The notes below the pieces were generated by a model. That model saw only the letters and a list, made by a program, of their open reading frames with translations, did not search any database and was not told the DNA's origin. Both the position numbers and the translations under genes were made by a program. From NCBI GenBank assembly GCA_009695205.1, contig SIBK01000019.1:1-64000 (forward strand): a DNA stretch of 64,000 bases, read 5' to 3'. Shown piece after piece: positions 39,600 through 49,224 of the stretch. Every line of letters starts with the position of its first letter. Positions within the stretch are counted from its first letter, which is position 1. Origin of the DNA: Pedosphaera sp. GTDB taxonomy: Bacteria > Verrucomicrobiota > Verrucomicrobiia > Limisphaerales > UBA9464.

Positions 39600-40346
39600 A
39601 TGAATCGTCTCCACAAACAGCGTTTCGGCGCATTTACGCTGATCGAACTCCTCGTCGTAATCGCGATTATCGCGATTCTGGCTGGCATGCTCCTCCCGGC
39701 GCTTGCCAAGGCCAAAGCCCGCGCGCAGCGCATCAACTGCGTTAACAATGAAAAGAACATCGGCCTCTCGTTCCGGATTTTCTCGACCGACAACGGTGGA
39801 GCGTTTCCGTGGGCGGTCGACGCTAACAGCGGTGGCGTTTCCATTCCGGATGCCACCCTCAGCCAGAGCAATTACGCGATCTATTGTTCCATCTCGAATG
39901 AGCTGAGCACTCCGAAGATCGTGGTGTGCCCAAGCGATTCCGACCGTACGGTTTCGACGAACTTCGCCGGCATCTACAGGAACGCCAACAACAAGAACAT
40001 CAGCTACTTCATTGGCATCGACGCCTCGGAAGAGAATCCGCAGACGGTGCTGGGTGGCGATCGTAATGTTACCCGCAATGTGGACGTAACCACTCCGGCC
40101 GCCAAGGAAGACCTCTCGCGCGAGAGCAAGACTGTGGTCAAGATGGGTTGGGCGACGGACAACCTGAAGGATCCGAACAACAAGGCGAACAAGATTGGCT
40201 TTTCGACCAAGATCCATCAGCAGGCCGGCAATATCCTGCTGGGTGATGGTTCTGTGCAGCAGGTCACTTCGGCCAAACTTCGGGAGCAGCTTCGCGATGC
40301 CGCTCAAGGCAGCGACCTCCGCTTCTCGTTCCCCTACGTTCCCTAA
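39600..40346 (+). CDS. Type II secretion/pilin-like protein with prepilin methylation motif
   Basis: N-terminal [20 protein letters not shown] is a textbook type IV prepilin/pseudopilin cleavage and helix segment (cleavage after Gly, Glu5 retained). The remainder is a globular exported domain of the abundant PVC pseudopilin type, ending with [12 protein letters not shown], which corresponds to the H-X9-DG tail. An AAAGG sequence lies ahead of the ATG. It stands alone and is followed by a strong terminator, so it is a monocistronic unit. Secretion machinery genes are not in the window. Confidence 0.9.
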   Translation: MNRLHKQRFGAFTLIELLVVIAIIAILAGMLLPALAKAKARAQRINCVNNEKNIGLSFRIFSTDNGGAFPWAVDANSGGVSIPDATLSQSNYAIYCSISNELSTPKIVVCPSDSDRTVSTNFAGIYRNANNKNISYFIGIDASEENPQTVLGGDRNVTRNVDVTTPAAKEDLSRESKTVVKMGWATDNLKDPNNKANKIGFSTKIHQQAGNILLGDGSVQQVTSAKLREQLRDAAQGSDLRFSFPYVP

Positions 40347-40370
40347 CCTCCAGTAGGTCATAAATCTCAT

Positions 40371-40399
40371 GGGCGCCCTTTGCTGGGCGCCCTTTTTTT
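40371..40399 (+). terminator. Rho-independent terminator of the pilin-like gene
   Basis: GGGCGCCC (40371-40378), TTTGCT loop, GGGCGCCC (40385-40392), then seven T. A perfect stem 24 bp after the stop. Confidence 0.9.
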
Positions 40400-40722
40400 G
40401 CCAAAATCGAACTCCTCGCTTGCGTTGAGTCGTTGCTTGTGATTTTTTTCACTAGCACATTTGCGTGCGCTCAATTGTAACTGCACGGGAGCCGGTTCGT
40501 TTTGGCTAATCCACCGGATTAACAAACCGTAATCCGGCAGCCGAGATTGAAATGGGCCTTGTTCCCAGATCGTCCCTTGTTAGAACTGAGTTGATTTTAA
40601 GCAGAATGTCTAATGATCAAAGCTGTCTGTCATTAGGAATATGATTGTTCCTGGTCGAGATTCCGGAGAGAGAACCCCTCCGGAGTCCGAATGTGCGAAA
40701 GACGGTTTCTGGAAAGTTTGCG
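40400..40722 (+). promoter_or_regulatory. Upstream region of the respiratory supercluster
   Basis: No gene is seen. Two inverted repeats stand out: TAATGA-N13-TCATTA at 40611-40635, a candidate operator, and CCGGAG-N9-CTCCGG at 40663-40683, which would fold in the leader. The promoter of the act operon must lie here. I cannot name a regulator. Confidence 0.3.
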
Positions 40723-41358
40723 ATGTCCGATTTTTTCCCAAAGTGGACGAATCAACTGCCGTTAATGGCAGCCGTCACTGCTGTTGTGGTGGGCACCTCG
40801 GTGGTGGCCGGCGCATGGTATTACCTCACACCGAAGTATTCTCGGGTCGGGTATCAGCCAACTCAACCCGTAGCTTTCTCGCACGCGATCCATGCGGATC
40901 AACTCGGGATGGAATGCCGCTATTGTCATTCCTCGGTCGATAAATCCTGGTTTTCGAACATTCCCGCGACGGCCACCTGCATGAATTGCCACGAGGTGGT
41001 GGCGAAGGATAGCCCGAAGCTAGAGCGGGTCCGGCAGTCGCATGCCTCGGGGAAACCTATCCCCTGGGTACAGGTCCACAAGGTTCCCGATTACGTCTAT
41101 TTCAATCACTCCGTCCACGTCAACCGGGGAATCTCTTGCGTGAAATGCCATGGCGAGATTAACAAAATGGATGAGGTTCGGCACGCGAAGTCCCTGACCA
41201 TGGGTTTCTGCCTCGAGTGCCATCGAGGACCCGAAAACCACATCCGCCCCAACGAATTTGTCACCCAGCTCGACTGGAAGGGTGAGGTGGACGGCAAACA
41301 GCTGGTGCATGATTGGAACGTGCAGCCCGGCCAAAGCTGCTCCACCTGCCATCGATAA
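40723..41358 (+). CDS. actA: Alternative Complex III subunit ActA, pentahaem cytochrome c
   Basis: Membrane-anchored periplasmic cytochrome with one N-terminal helix (LPLMAAVTAVVVGTSVVAGA) and five C-x-x-C-H motifs: CRYCH, CMNCH, CVKCH, CLECH and CSTCH. This matches the pentahaem ActA subunit that wires electrons out of Alternative Complex III. ATG at 40723 (MSDFFPKW) is preferred over the frame's earlier ATG at 40645, which would add a charged non-signal stretch. First gene of the actABCDEF order. Confidence 0.9.
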   Translation: MSDFFPKWTNQLPLMAAVTAVVVGTSVVAGAWYYLTPKYSRVGYQPTQPVAFSHAIHADQLGMECRYCHSSVDKSWFSNIPATATCMNCHEVVAKDSPKLERVRQSHASGKPIPWVQVHKVPDYVYFNHSVHVNRGISCVKCHGEINKMDEVRHAKSLTMGFCLECHRGPENHIRPNEFVTQLDWKGEVDGKQLVHDWNVQPGQSCSTCHR

Positions 41359-41395
41359 CCACGAAACCACACGAATTTCTACTACCATTCGTGGT
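41358..41395 (+). repeat. Intergenic inverted repeat ACCACGAA/TTCGTGGT
   Basis: An 8-bp perfect inverted repeat with a 22-base loop containing ACCACACGAATT sits in the 53-bp actA-actB gap. It resembles short dispersed 'accacgaa' elements that I recall from Verrucomicrobia genomes. It may modulate the actA:actB mRNA ratio. Confidence 0.4.
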
Positions 41396-41411
41396 CACTT
41401 AAATTCTTGGA

Positions 41412-44400
41412 ATGAAGACCATTCCCCCTGTTTGCCCTGAGCCCGAAACCGGCGCCAAATATTGGCGGTCACTGGATGATCTTGCCGACCGCCCCGAGGT
41501 GCGTCAGTGGGTCGAGCGTGAATTTCCTGCAGGCGCCTCCCTGGCACCCGAAGGTGAAACCCGGCGCAATTGGTTCAAGTTGATGTCTGCCAGCTTCCTC
41601 TTCGCCGGTCTCGGCGGAGTGGGTGCTGGGTGCCGCCGGCCAGAAGAACAACTGACGCCCTTCGCGAAGCAACCGGAGGGATACGTCCACGGAAAACCCG
41701 AATACTTCGCCAGCGCAATGCCCTCGCGGGGCACCGCCATTCCGCTCGTCGTTACCGCCAACGACGGGAGACCCACTAAGATCGAGGGCAACCCGCTGCA
41801 TCCGGACAGCAACGGTGGCACCGATTTATTCGCTCAAGCGTCGATTCTCAATCTGTACGATCCCGACCGCGCCCATCGCCACCTTCGAAACGGTGGAGAC
41901 GTCAAGATCGAAGCCGTGCGGGATCTGTTGTCTGAAGTCGCGAAACAATTTGAGGCCAATCAGGGCGAAGGCCTGGCGTTGCTCACCGAAAGCAGCTCTT
42001 CTCCCACCCGTGCCCGCCTCCAGGAGGCGATGGCGGCGAAGCTTCCCAAAGCTAAGTGGTTCATTTACGAACCGGTGGATTTCGCCGTGTCAGCCCAGGC
42101 ATACAGTCTCGCCTTTGGCAGCCGTGTCACCCCTCACGTTCATCTCGACAAGGCCAAGCGAATTCTGTCGCTCGACTGCGATTTCATCGGCAGCGAGCAG
42201 GAGGCGTATCACCATATCCGTGGATTTGCCAAGGGGCGCAAGCCGGGCGACGACATGAATCGGCTCTACGTCGTGGAGTCATTAATGACATTGACGGGTG
42301 GGAATTCGGATCACCGGCTGCGGGTAAAACCGAGTGATGTACTCAAGGTGGCAGCTCAAGTCGCCGCGGCACTCGCCCTTGGGAATGGGCTGCCGGAGCT
42401 CACGGCCCTCGCCCAGGGGTCTCCCGCACCTGCGAATTGGGCGATGGAATGTGCCAAGGATCTGATGGCTCACAAAGGGTCGGCTGTCGTGGTTGCCGGG
42501 TACCGACAGCCCCAGGCCCTCCACCTGCTGGCGGCCGCCATGAATCAAGCGCTGGGAGCAATCGGCAGCACCGTCGAACTGCTCCCCAATCCGGAACCCG
42601 CCGCTCACGGCAGCATCGGTGAATGTGTCACGGCCCTGAATGCCGGTCTCGATACGCTGGTAATCCTGGGCGGCAACCCGGCGTACAACGCACCCGTCGA
42701 TCTTGAATTTTCCACCGCTGCGGCAAAAGCCAACACGCTGATTCGGATTTCCTATTACGAGGATGAAACGACCGCGCTGCGGGCGAAAAAAGAAACCCTT
42801 CAGATCGCCGGCGCGCATTACCTTGAATCCTGGGGCGACGCTCGTACCGGCGATGGCACGGTGGTTCCGGTGCAGCCGTTGATCGAGCCGCTCTTCGGCG
42901 GTTTGACTGAAATCGAGATCCTGGCGCGACTTCTCGCGGACGCCAAGCCGTCACCGTATGAACTCGTTCGAGCCACATTTGGCGCCGACGACGCCGCCTG
43001 GAGGAAATTCCTGCACGATGGTTTCCGGGCCGCTAGCGCGGGTAAGGCGGTTTCCGGACAGTTCAATTCCAGGGCTGTGGCTGGTCAACTTATTGCGCCC
43101 AGGATCCCGGGCGGCTTCGAGGTCGTTCTGTTCCGCGATGCAAGTCTCGATGACGGCCGATACAACAACAACGGCTGGCTGCAGGAAATTCCCGATCCAA
43201 TTACCAAGATCACCTGGGACAACGTCGTCCTCATGTCGCGCGCTACGGCGAAGCAGTTGGGAGTCGAATCGAGCGCCCATGCGAGCAAGGGCCAGTACGA
43301 TCAGCATGTGGTCCGCGTCACCGTGGCGGGTCGTAGTGTGGAAGGGCCCGTTTGGGTGCAGCCTGGTATGGCAGACGGCACGGTGGGAATTGCCCTGGGT
43401 TATGGCCGCAAGGTTACCGGGCGGGTCGGCGACGGCGTCGGAGTGGATGCGTATCCGCTGTATCTGAATGCGGCACGGCACCTCACGGCTGGCGGGGTCC
43501 AAAAGATTCCCCGCAAGTTCCGGTTGGGCGTGACGCAGGAACACGGAATGATGGAAGGCCGGCCGGTCGTCCGCGAAGCCAACCTGGAGCAGTATAAGAC
43601 ACGCCCTGATTTCGCGAAGGGGATGGACCTGGATGCGCACCTCCCCCATTACGTTTCGACGAAGACCGTGCCGGACGGGCGTAATCCGGGCCGGTTGCAG
43701 AATATATATGAGCATCCCTATGACCAGAATCCTGAGACTATGTCCAAGATTCACCAGTGGGGGATGGTCATTGATCTCGGGAAATGTGTCGGCTGCTCCG
43801 CGTGCGTGATCGCCTGTCAGAGCGAAAATAATATTCCCATTGTCGGAAAGGATCAGGTCTCCCGGGGTCGGGAGATGCACTGGATGCGCATCGACCGGTA
43901 CTACTCGACCAATGCGGCGGAGGATCTGCGCGAGCGTGATCCGGCGGCGGATCCGGAGATGGTGACGCAGCCGATGTTGTGCCAGCACTGTGAGTCGGCT
44001 CCGTGCGAAAGTGTGTGTCCGGTGAACGCGACGGTCCATGACGAAGAGGGGCTGAATGTCATGGCGTACAACCGGTGCATTGGCACGCGGTATTGCGCCA
44101 ATAATTGCCCGTATAAGGTTCGACGCTTCAATTGGTTCGATTACAACAAGCGGGAAACTGGCTATGGCAAGGCCCAGGACCAGCACCTGTTGAATTTCGG
44201 AAATCTTTACAAGGGTCCGTTTGCGGAAAACCGCAATGATTCCCCTCAATGGGAAATCGTGAAGCTGGTCAAGAACCCCGATGTGTCCGTGCGCATGCGC
44301 GGTGTCATGGAGAAGTGCACATTCTGCGTCCAACGGATCGAGCAGGCGAAGATCGCCCGCAAGGTGCTGGCGGGAAATAGCGGAGATGTCGCCGTCCTGG

Positions 44401-44717
44401 ATGGAACGATCAAGACCGCCTGTCAGCAGGCGTGTCCCGCCGAAGCCATTGTGTTCGGTAATATCAGCGATCCCCACAGCACGGTGTCCGAATGGCGGAA
44501 GGATGCCCGGAATTATTCGGTGCTGGGGTTCTTGGATACTCGGCCGCGGGTGACCTATCTGGCGCGCGTTCGCAATCCCAATCCCGCGATGCCCAATGCC
44601 CGGTCGATGCCGGATTCCCTCCGCGACTACGAACTTTTCCGTCACGAGTCTCCATTTCAGCCCGCCCCCGGCCACGACCCGGGTCACGGGGCAGCCGCCA
44701 GTCCGAAGCATAGCTAA
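41412..44717 (+). CDS. actB: Alternative Complex III subunit ActB, molybdopterin-oxidoreductase-like with iron-sulfur domain
   Basis: 1101 residues. A Tat-like segment (TRRNWFKLMSASFLFAGLGG) at about residues 51-70 directs export, ending near a lipobox-like GAGC. A large domain related to molybdopterin oxidoreductases follows, but in ACIII this is known to lack the Mo cofactor. A C-terminal ferredoxin-like domain starts at about residue 790 with CVGCSACVIACQSENN, CQHCESAPCESVCPV, CIGTRYCANNCPYKVRRFNW and CTFCVQRIEQAK...ACQQACPAEAI, enough for four clusters. It is the electron-transfer wire between quinol-side subunits and haem. The gene is intact throughout. Confidence 0.95.
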   Translation: MKTIPPVCPEPETGAKYWRSLDDLADRPEVRQWVEREFPAGASLAPEGETRRNWFKLMSASFLFAGLGGVGAGCRRPEEQLTPFAKQPEGYVHGKPEYFASAMPSRGTAIPLVVTANDGRPTKIEGNPLHPDSNGGTDLFAQASILNLYDPDRAHRHLRNGGDVKIEAVRDLLSEVAKQFEANQGEGLALLTESSSSPTRARLQEAMAAKLPKAKWFIYEPVDFAVSAQAYSLAFGSRVTPHVHLDKAKRILSLDCDFIGSEQEAYHHIRGFAKGRKPGDDMNRLYVVESLMTLTGGNSDHRLRVKPSDVLKVAAQVAAALALGNGLPELTALAQGSPAPANWAMECAKDLMAHKGSAVVVAGYRQPQALHLLAAAMNQALGAIGSTVELLPNPEPAAHGSIGECVTALNAGLDTLVILGGNPAYNAPVDLEFSTAAAKANTLIRISYYEDETTALRAKKETLQIAGAHYLESWGDARTGDGTVVPVQPLIEPLFGGLTEIEILARLLADAKPSPYELVRATFGADDAAWRKFLHDGFRAASAGKAVSGQFNSRAVAGQLIAPRIPGGFEVVLFRDASLDDGRYNNNGWLQEIPDPITKITWDNVVLMSRATAKQLGVESSAHASKGQYDQHVVRVTVAGRSVEGPVWVQPGMADGTVGIALGYGRKVTGRVGDGVGVDAYPLYLNAARHLTAGGVQKIPRKFRLGVTQEHGMMEGRPVVREANLEQYKTRPDFAKGMDLDAHLPHYVSTKTVPDGRNPGRLQNIYEHPYDQNPETMSKIHQWGMVIDLGKCVGCSACVIACQSENNIPIVGKDQVSRGREMHWMRIDRYYSTNAAEDLRERDPAADPEMVTQPMLCQHCESAPCESVCPVNATVHDEEGLNVMAYNRCIGTRYCANNCPYKVRRFNWFDYNKRETGYGKAQDQHLLNFGNLYKGPFAENRNDSPQWEIVKLVKNPDVSVRMRGVMEKCTFCVQRIEQAKIARKVLAGNSGDVAVLDGTIKTACQQACPAEAIVFGNISDPHSTVSEWRKDARNYSVLGFLDTRPRVTYLARVRNPNPAMPNARSMPDSLRDYELFRHESPFQPAPGHDPGHGAAASPKHS

Positions 44718-44815
44718 CCGATTTCGTCCGATGATCGCCTTTGCCTCAATTCAGAAACCCTCGGAAAAGCCGCCATCCGTGCGTTTAGAATCCTTCTTCC
44801 TGTCGGAGGTGTTCT

Positions 44816-46312
44816 GTGGCTAAAGCCATCACCGCTCCCCTGCCGGCTCCCCACGGGCACACCGCCGCCGTCGTCAAGGCCGCCGAACCGCCTCGCGAAC
44901 TTGCCCGTGAGCCGTTGGTGCTGAACAACCACTCGCTTGGGTGGATCACGAATGCCATCGCCGGCATCTGCGAAAACCCGATGCCCAAATGGTGGTTGCC
45001 GGCATTCGTCTTCTCGGCCGGCGGCGCCACGATGATGTTTGCGCTGATCGCCTACCTGATTTCCACTGGCATCGGCGTCTGGGGTCTGAACCAGCCAGCC
45101 GACTGGGCTTGGGATATTACTAATTTCGTCTTTTGGATCGGCATTGGCCACGCGGGGACGTTGATCTCTGCCGTGCTCTTTCTGCTTCGGCAGAAATGGC
45201 GCACATCCATCAACCGCGCCGCCGAGGCGATGACCATCTTCGCGGTCGTTTGCGCCGGCATCTTCCCGGTCATCCACACCGGCCGTGTTTGGTTTGCGCT
45301 GCTCTGGTTGCCGCCGATTCCCAATCATATGGATGTCTGGCCGCAGTTCCGTTCGCCCCTGCTTTGGGACGTCTTTGCGGTCTCGACGTACGGCACCGTC
45401 TCCGTGCTCTTCTGGTACGTGGGTCTTGTGCCGGATCTTGCCACGTTGCGTGATCGCGCCAAGACCACTCTGCGTAAGTTTTTCTACGGCTTCTTTGCTC
45501 TCGGCTGGTCGGGTTCAAACCGGCACTGGAGCAACTACGAAAAGGCCTACCTGATTCTTGCCGGCCTTAGTACCCCGCTCGTGCTGTCGGTGCACTCGAT
45601 CGTGTCGTTCGACTTCGCGGTGTCGCAGGTCCCCGGATGGCACACCACCATCTTCCCGCCTTATTTCGTCGCGGGTGCCATTTTCTCCGGCTTCGGCATG
45701 GTGCTCACTCTGCTCCTGCCGATGCGGACACTCTTCAAACTCGAGGATATCATTACCGTCCGGCACGTGGAATTGATGTGCAAGGTGATCCTCGCGACAG
45801 GATCCATCGTGGGGTACGCGTACGGCATGGAATTTTTCATTGCCTGGTACGGTGGAAGCCCCTACGAGCTGTGGGCGTTTCTCCGCAACCGAGTGGCTGA
45901 TCCATTCATTTTTGGCCCCCTTTTCAAGGTGCCTCCCGCTCCGTATTGGTGGGCCTACTGGATGATGATTAGTTGCAATGTCATCAGCCCCCACCTGTTC
46001 TGGTCGAAGAAACTCCGGACAAACATGGTGTTAGTCTGGCTGGTGTCGATCGTTGTGAACATCGGCATGTGGTTCGAGCGCTTCGTCATCATCGTGACGT
46101 CGTTGCACCGGGACTATTTGCCATCCAGTTGGGGTTACTTCAACCCCAGTTGGGTGGACATCTGCACCTTCGCAGGAAGTTTTGCGCTTTTCATGACGCT
46201 CTTCTTATTGTTTATGCGGTTTCTCCCGGTCATCGCCATCAGCGAAGTCAAGGGCGTCACTCCGCAAGCCGACCCTCATCACCCGTTGGGCGGCGCGAAG
46301 GGGCATCATTAA
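44816..46312 (+). CDS. actC: Alternative Complex III subunit ActC (NrfD/PsrC-like quinol-binding membrane protein)
   Basis: About ten transmembrane helices in 498 residues, of NrfD-like type. GTG start at 44816 is backed by GGAGGT five bases upstream. Motifs include [39 protein letters not shown] and [20 protein letters not shown]. Also [20 protein letters not shown], which matches the quinol-site region of ActC. Located between actB and actD as in Rhodothermus and Flavobacterium clusters. Confidence 0.95.
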   Translation: MAKAITAPLPAPHGHTAAVVKAAEPPRELAREPLVLNNHSLGWITNAIAGICENPMPKWWLPAFVFSAGGATMMFALIAYLISTGIGVWGLNQPADWAWDITNFVFWIGIGHAGTLISAVLFLLRQKWRTSINRAAEAMTIFAVVCAGIFPVIHTGRVWFALLWLPPIPNHMDVWPQFRSPLLWDVFAVSTYGTVSVLFWYVGLVPDLATLRDRAKTTLRKFFYGFFALGWSGSNRHWSNYEKAYLILAGLSTPLVLSVHSIVSFDFAVSQVPGWHTTIFPPYFVAGAIFSGFGMVLTLLLPMRTLFKLEDIITVRHVELMCKVILATGSIVGYAYGMEFFIAWYGGSPYELWAFLRNRVADPFIFGPLFKVPPAPYWWAYWMMISCNVISPHLFWSKKLRTNMVLVWLVSIVVNIGMWFERFVIIVTSLHRDYLPSSWGYFNPSWVDICTFAGSFALFMTLFLLFMRFLPVIAISEVKGVTPQADPHHPLGGAKGHH

Positions 46313-46358
46313 CAACCAGGCAATTGTCGACGAGACATCTAATTTTACGACGCAAGCC

Positions 46359-46898
46359 ATGAACATGGAAATGACAGCAAGGCCCCACAGCCTGCTCGCC
46401 GAGTTTCAAACTCCGGCCGATGTGATGGCAGCCGCCATTCAATGCCGCGATGCCGGCTTCTCAAAATGGGACGTGTATTCACCGTTCCCGATCCATGGGA
46501 TGGATCAGGCCATGGGTGTTAAGAAATCACAGGTCGGCTGGTTCACGTTCACCGGCGGATTTATCGGTTTCTTCTCCGGCATGACCATGATCTGGTGGAT
46601 GAACCAGTACAACTACCCGCTGGTGGTTGGCGGCAAGCCGTTGTTTACACCGTTGTACGCGTTCCCGGTGTCATACGAAATGACGATCCTGCTAAGCGCC
46701 TTCGGAACTCTCTTCGGGCTGGCGTTGTTGTGTGGCCTCCCCCGGTTCTATAACCCGCTCTTCCGAAACAAACGCTTCAAGAAAGCCACTGACGACACCT
46801 TCTTTATCTGTATCGAGGCCGCGGATCCCAAATTTGCCCAGGCACGAACGCTGCTGGAGAAGACGGCTGCCAAGAATGTGGAACTAGTTGAGGACTGA
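46359..46898 (+). CDS. actD: Alternative Complex III subunit ActD (DUF3341)
   Basis: 179 residues with a cytoplasmic ferredoxin-like part (LLAEFQTPADVMAAAIQCRD, DVYSPFPIHGMDQAMGVKKS) and two membrane helices (GWFTFTGGFIGFFSGMTMIW and EMTILLSAFGTLFGLALLCG). This is the DUF3341 layout of ActD. The stop at 46896-46898 lies just before actE. Confidence 0.95.
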   Translation: MNMEMTARPHSLLAEFQTPADVMAAAIQCRDAGFSKWDVYSPFPIHGMDQAMGVKKSQVGWFTFTGGFIGFFSGMTMIWWMNQYNYPLVVGGKPLFTPLYAFPVSYEMTILLSAFGTLFGLALLCGLPRFYNPLFRNKRFKKATDDTFFICIEAADPKFAQARTLLEKTAAKNVELVED

Positions 46899-46899
46899 T

Positions 46900-47529
46900 A
46901 TGCCCAAATTTCTCGCCTGGTTTTTCACGATTTGGGCTCTGACGGTGATCGCCGTCATGGCTGTCGCCGGATTCCGCGGATCCATGTCACGCCGGCCGCC
47001 CATTGAAATTTTTCCGGACATGGATCGCCAGCCCAAGCTTCGCCCTCAGACCACCACCAAGTTTTCCGGTTTCGCCGACGGACTTTCTTCCCGGCTGCCC
47101 GTCGCCGGCACCATTGCCCGTGGTTCGAGCTACGCCGATATACCCGAAAATACCGGCAGGATTCCCGGCACGACCAACTTCGTGGAGGCGATTCCTGTCG
47201 CCATCAATGCGCAATTGGTGAAACGGGGACAGGAACGGTTCAACATCTATTGCCAGCCCTGTCACGGCCTTCAGGGTGACGGCAAAGGGATCACGAGTCG
47301 GTTCGGTATGGGTAACGTCGCGAACCTTCACCAAGACAAGCTGATCAAGACGCCTGACGGCGATCTCTTCACCACCATAACGCTCGGCAAAAGCACGATG
47401 AAGGGATACGGGGCGCAAATTCCCGTGGCCGACCGCTGGGCAATCGTTGCTTACGTCCGCGCGCTGCAAGTCAGCCATTATGGCTCCAAAGACGATGTGC
47501 CGGCAGATCAACTTTCGAAAATAAAATGA
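46900..47529 (+). CDS. actE: Alternative Complex III subunit ActE, monohaem cytochrome c
   Basis: One N-terminal anchor (FLAWFFTIWALTVIAVMAVA) and a class I cytochrome c domain with CQPCHGLQGDGKG and a later Met-containing region (KSTMKGYGAQIPVADRW). ATG at 46900 follows the actD stop by one base; the frame opens 12 bp earlier. It carries electrons from ActA to the acceptor cytochrome or oxidase. Confidence 0.95.
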   Translation: MPKFLAWFFTIWALTVIAVMAVAGFRGSMSRRPPIEIFPDMDRQPKLRPQTTTKFSGFADGLSSRLPVAGTIARGSSYADIPENTGRIPGTTNFVEAIPVAINAQLVKRGQERFNIYCQPCHGLQGDGKGITSRFGMGNVANLHQDKLIKTPDGDLFTTITLGKSTMKGYGAQIPVADRWAIVAYVRALQVSHYGSKDDVPADQLSKIK

Positions 47530-47536
47530 ACCAACC

Positions 47537-48838
47537 ATGAAATCTTCCCCATCCCTCATGACGTGGTTCCTTTCGCTCCTTGCTTGCGCCGGGTTGTTCG
47601 CATTTTCATCTGTCTCCGTTGGAGCCGCCGCGGAACATGACACTGCGGCTCCAACCGTTCACACGGATGCCTCAACCGCTACGACGAACACTCCCGAAGG
47701 AACCTCGGACCACCACGAGGCAGCTCCGCCCTCCTTGGGACAACAGTTCCTCTACAGCTATCTCACGGCCTACATGTTCTGCCTGAGCATAGTCATGGGC
47801 TGCTTCTTCCTGGTACTCATTCATCACATGTTCGATGCTGCCTGGTCGGTGCCCATCCGGCGAGTGACGGAGCAGGTGGCGTGTCTGATACCGGTGCTGG
47901 GGCTCCTCGCCCTGCCGCTGTTGATCTTCGCGCCTTCTGTGTTTCCCTGGATGAACATCGATCCAGCCACGGATCATGCGCTCAATGTCAAGAAGGCCTG
48001 GTTCAACCGACCTGTCTGGACGGTGATTCTGGCACTGATCTTTTCCCTGTGGACTTTCATGGCCTTCCGATTCCGGAGTTGGTCGATCGCCCAAGACAAG
48101 GATGGCGCGGCGATTTGGACCCGTAAAGCGCGGGTCCAGGCGGCATGGGGTATCTTCGTCTTCGCCTTTACGCTGACCGCCGTTTGCTTCTCGCTGATGA
48201 AGTCCTTGCAGTATCAATTCTTCAGCACGATGTACGGTGTTTATTACTTCGCGGGCAGTGTTTGGACCACCTTGATCACGATGTATGTTGTCACGTTATG
48301 GTTGAGCCAGCCGGGGAGACCGTTGGAAAAGGTGATCTTCTACCGGCAGAAGCATGATCTCGCGGTCCTGTTCTTCGGGTTCACAGTTTTCTACGCCTAT
48401 ATCCACTTTTCTCAGTACTTCCTGATATGGAATGCGGCGATGCCCGAGGAAACTTTCTGGTACGTCGATCGGGAGCGTGGAAGCTGGAAATGGGTTGGCA
48501 TGCTGATCCTCTTCGGCCACTTCATCGTTCCATTTGTCATCCTGCTGAATCAGGACATCAAACATAACTTGGCCGTGATGCTGCCGATTGCGGTGTGGGC
48601 ATGGTTGATGCATTACGTTGACATGACCTTCAATGTCATGCCGGTCCTATATCCGCGAGGGCTTCATTTGACGCTTCTCGATCCCCTCTGCTGGTTTGGC
48701 ATGGTGGTATTCCTGGGAGGGGTGTTCTGGAAGAACTATCTGAAGGCCGCTCCGTATCCCCTGAAGGATCCGCGGCTTCTCGAAGCAATCACCCATCACG
48801 AGATTCCTGCGGCCAGTCAACCCGCCGCCCATCGCTGA
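47537..48838 (+). CDS. actF: Alternative Complex III subunit ActF (NrfD-like integral membrane)
   Basis: About ten membrane helices after an N-terminal extension (residues 1-60) that looks like a signal segment plus a His/Thr-rich loop. Helical motifs FLYSYLTAYMFCLSIVMGCF, PALLIFAPSVFPWMNIDPAT-like loop, LWTFMAFRFRSWSIAQD. ActF is the smaller homologue of ActC and completes the complex; it lacks the quinol site in known structures. Eight bases separate it from actE. Confidence 0.9.
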   Translation: MKSSPSLMTWFLSLLACAGLFAFSSVSVGAAAEHDTAAPTVHTDASTATTNTPEGTSDHHEAAPPSLGQQFLYSYLTAYMFCLSIVMGCFFLVLIHHMFDAAWSVPIRRVTEQVACLIPVLGLLALPLLIFAPSVFPWMNIDPATDHALNVKKAWFNRPVWTVILALIFSLWTFMAFRFRSWSIAQDKDGAAIWTRKARVQAAWGIFVFAFTLTAVCFSLMKSLQYQFFSTMYGVYYFAGSVWTTLITMYVVTLWLSQPGRPLEKVIFYRQKHDLAVLFFGFTVFYAYIHFSQYFLIWNAAMPEETFWYVDRERGSWKWVGMLILFGHFIVPFVILLNQDIKHNLAVMLPIAVWAWLMHYVDMTFNVMPVLYPRGLHLTLLDPLCWFGMVVFLGGVFWKNYLKAAPYPLKDPRLLEAITHHEIPAASQPAAHR

Positions 48839-48840
48839 TC

Positions 48841-49200
48841 ATGAGCAAGAATTCCTGCTGTTCCGATAATACGAAGAGCCTGATCGCCGGGTTCTTCGGG
48901 GTGTTGGGTTCCTTTCTGATCGTGGGGGTCCTCGCATGGCTCCTGGTCCGCAGGGCCGACGTGGGCCCGGTGGACGCCGCCCGAGCGGAGATCCGAAAGA
49001 AAGCCCTGGGAGAAATTCGTTCTGCGGGCCTCGAAGCCATCACCTCGTATAAAGTCGAGGACATCAACAAGGGCTGGTACCGCTTGCCCGTAGCCCGAGG
49101 AATGGAGATCGTCGCCGAGGAATGGAAGAATGCAGCAGCCGGTCGCGCCAAACTCCTGGAGCGGTATGAAAATTCGCAGAAAAAGATCAGCTTCGAATAG
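48841..49200 (+). CDS. Small single-helix membrane protein downstream of ActF
   Basis: 119 residues, starting two bases after the actF stop. The N-terminus has a CC pair (SKNSCCSDN), then one helix (LIAGFFGVLGSFLIVGVLAW), and a soluble charged domain (EEWKNAAAGRAKLLERYENS). I do not recognise the family. Tight spacing suggests an accessory or assembly subunit of the ACIII/cbb3-like unit. Confidence 0.75.
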   Translation: MSKNSCCSDNTKSLIAGFFGVLGSFLIVGVLAWLLVRRADVGPVDAARAEIRKKALGEIRSAGLEAITSYKVEDINKGWYRLPVARGMEIVAEEWKNAAAGRAKLLERYENSQKKISFE

Positions 49201-49224
49201 CCGCTGGCACTGGCCCTGTAACCC

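Noticed and set aside
42951-44711. 586-codon minus-strand frame opposite actB
   Set aside because: Antisense to the well-conserved iron-sulfur part of ActB; no recognised protein features.
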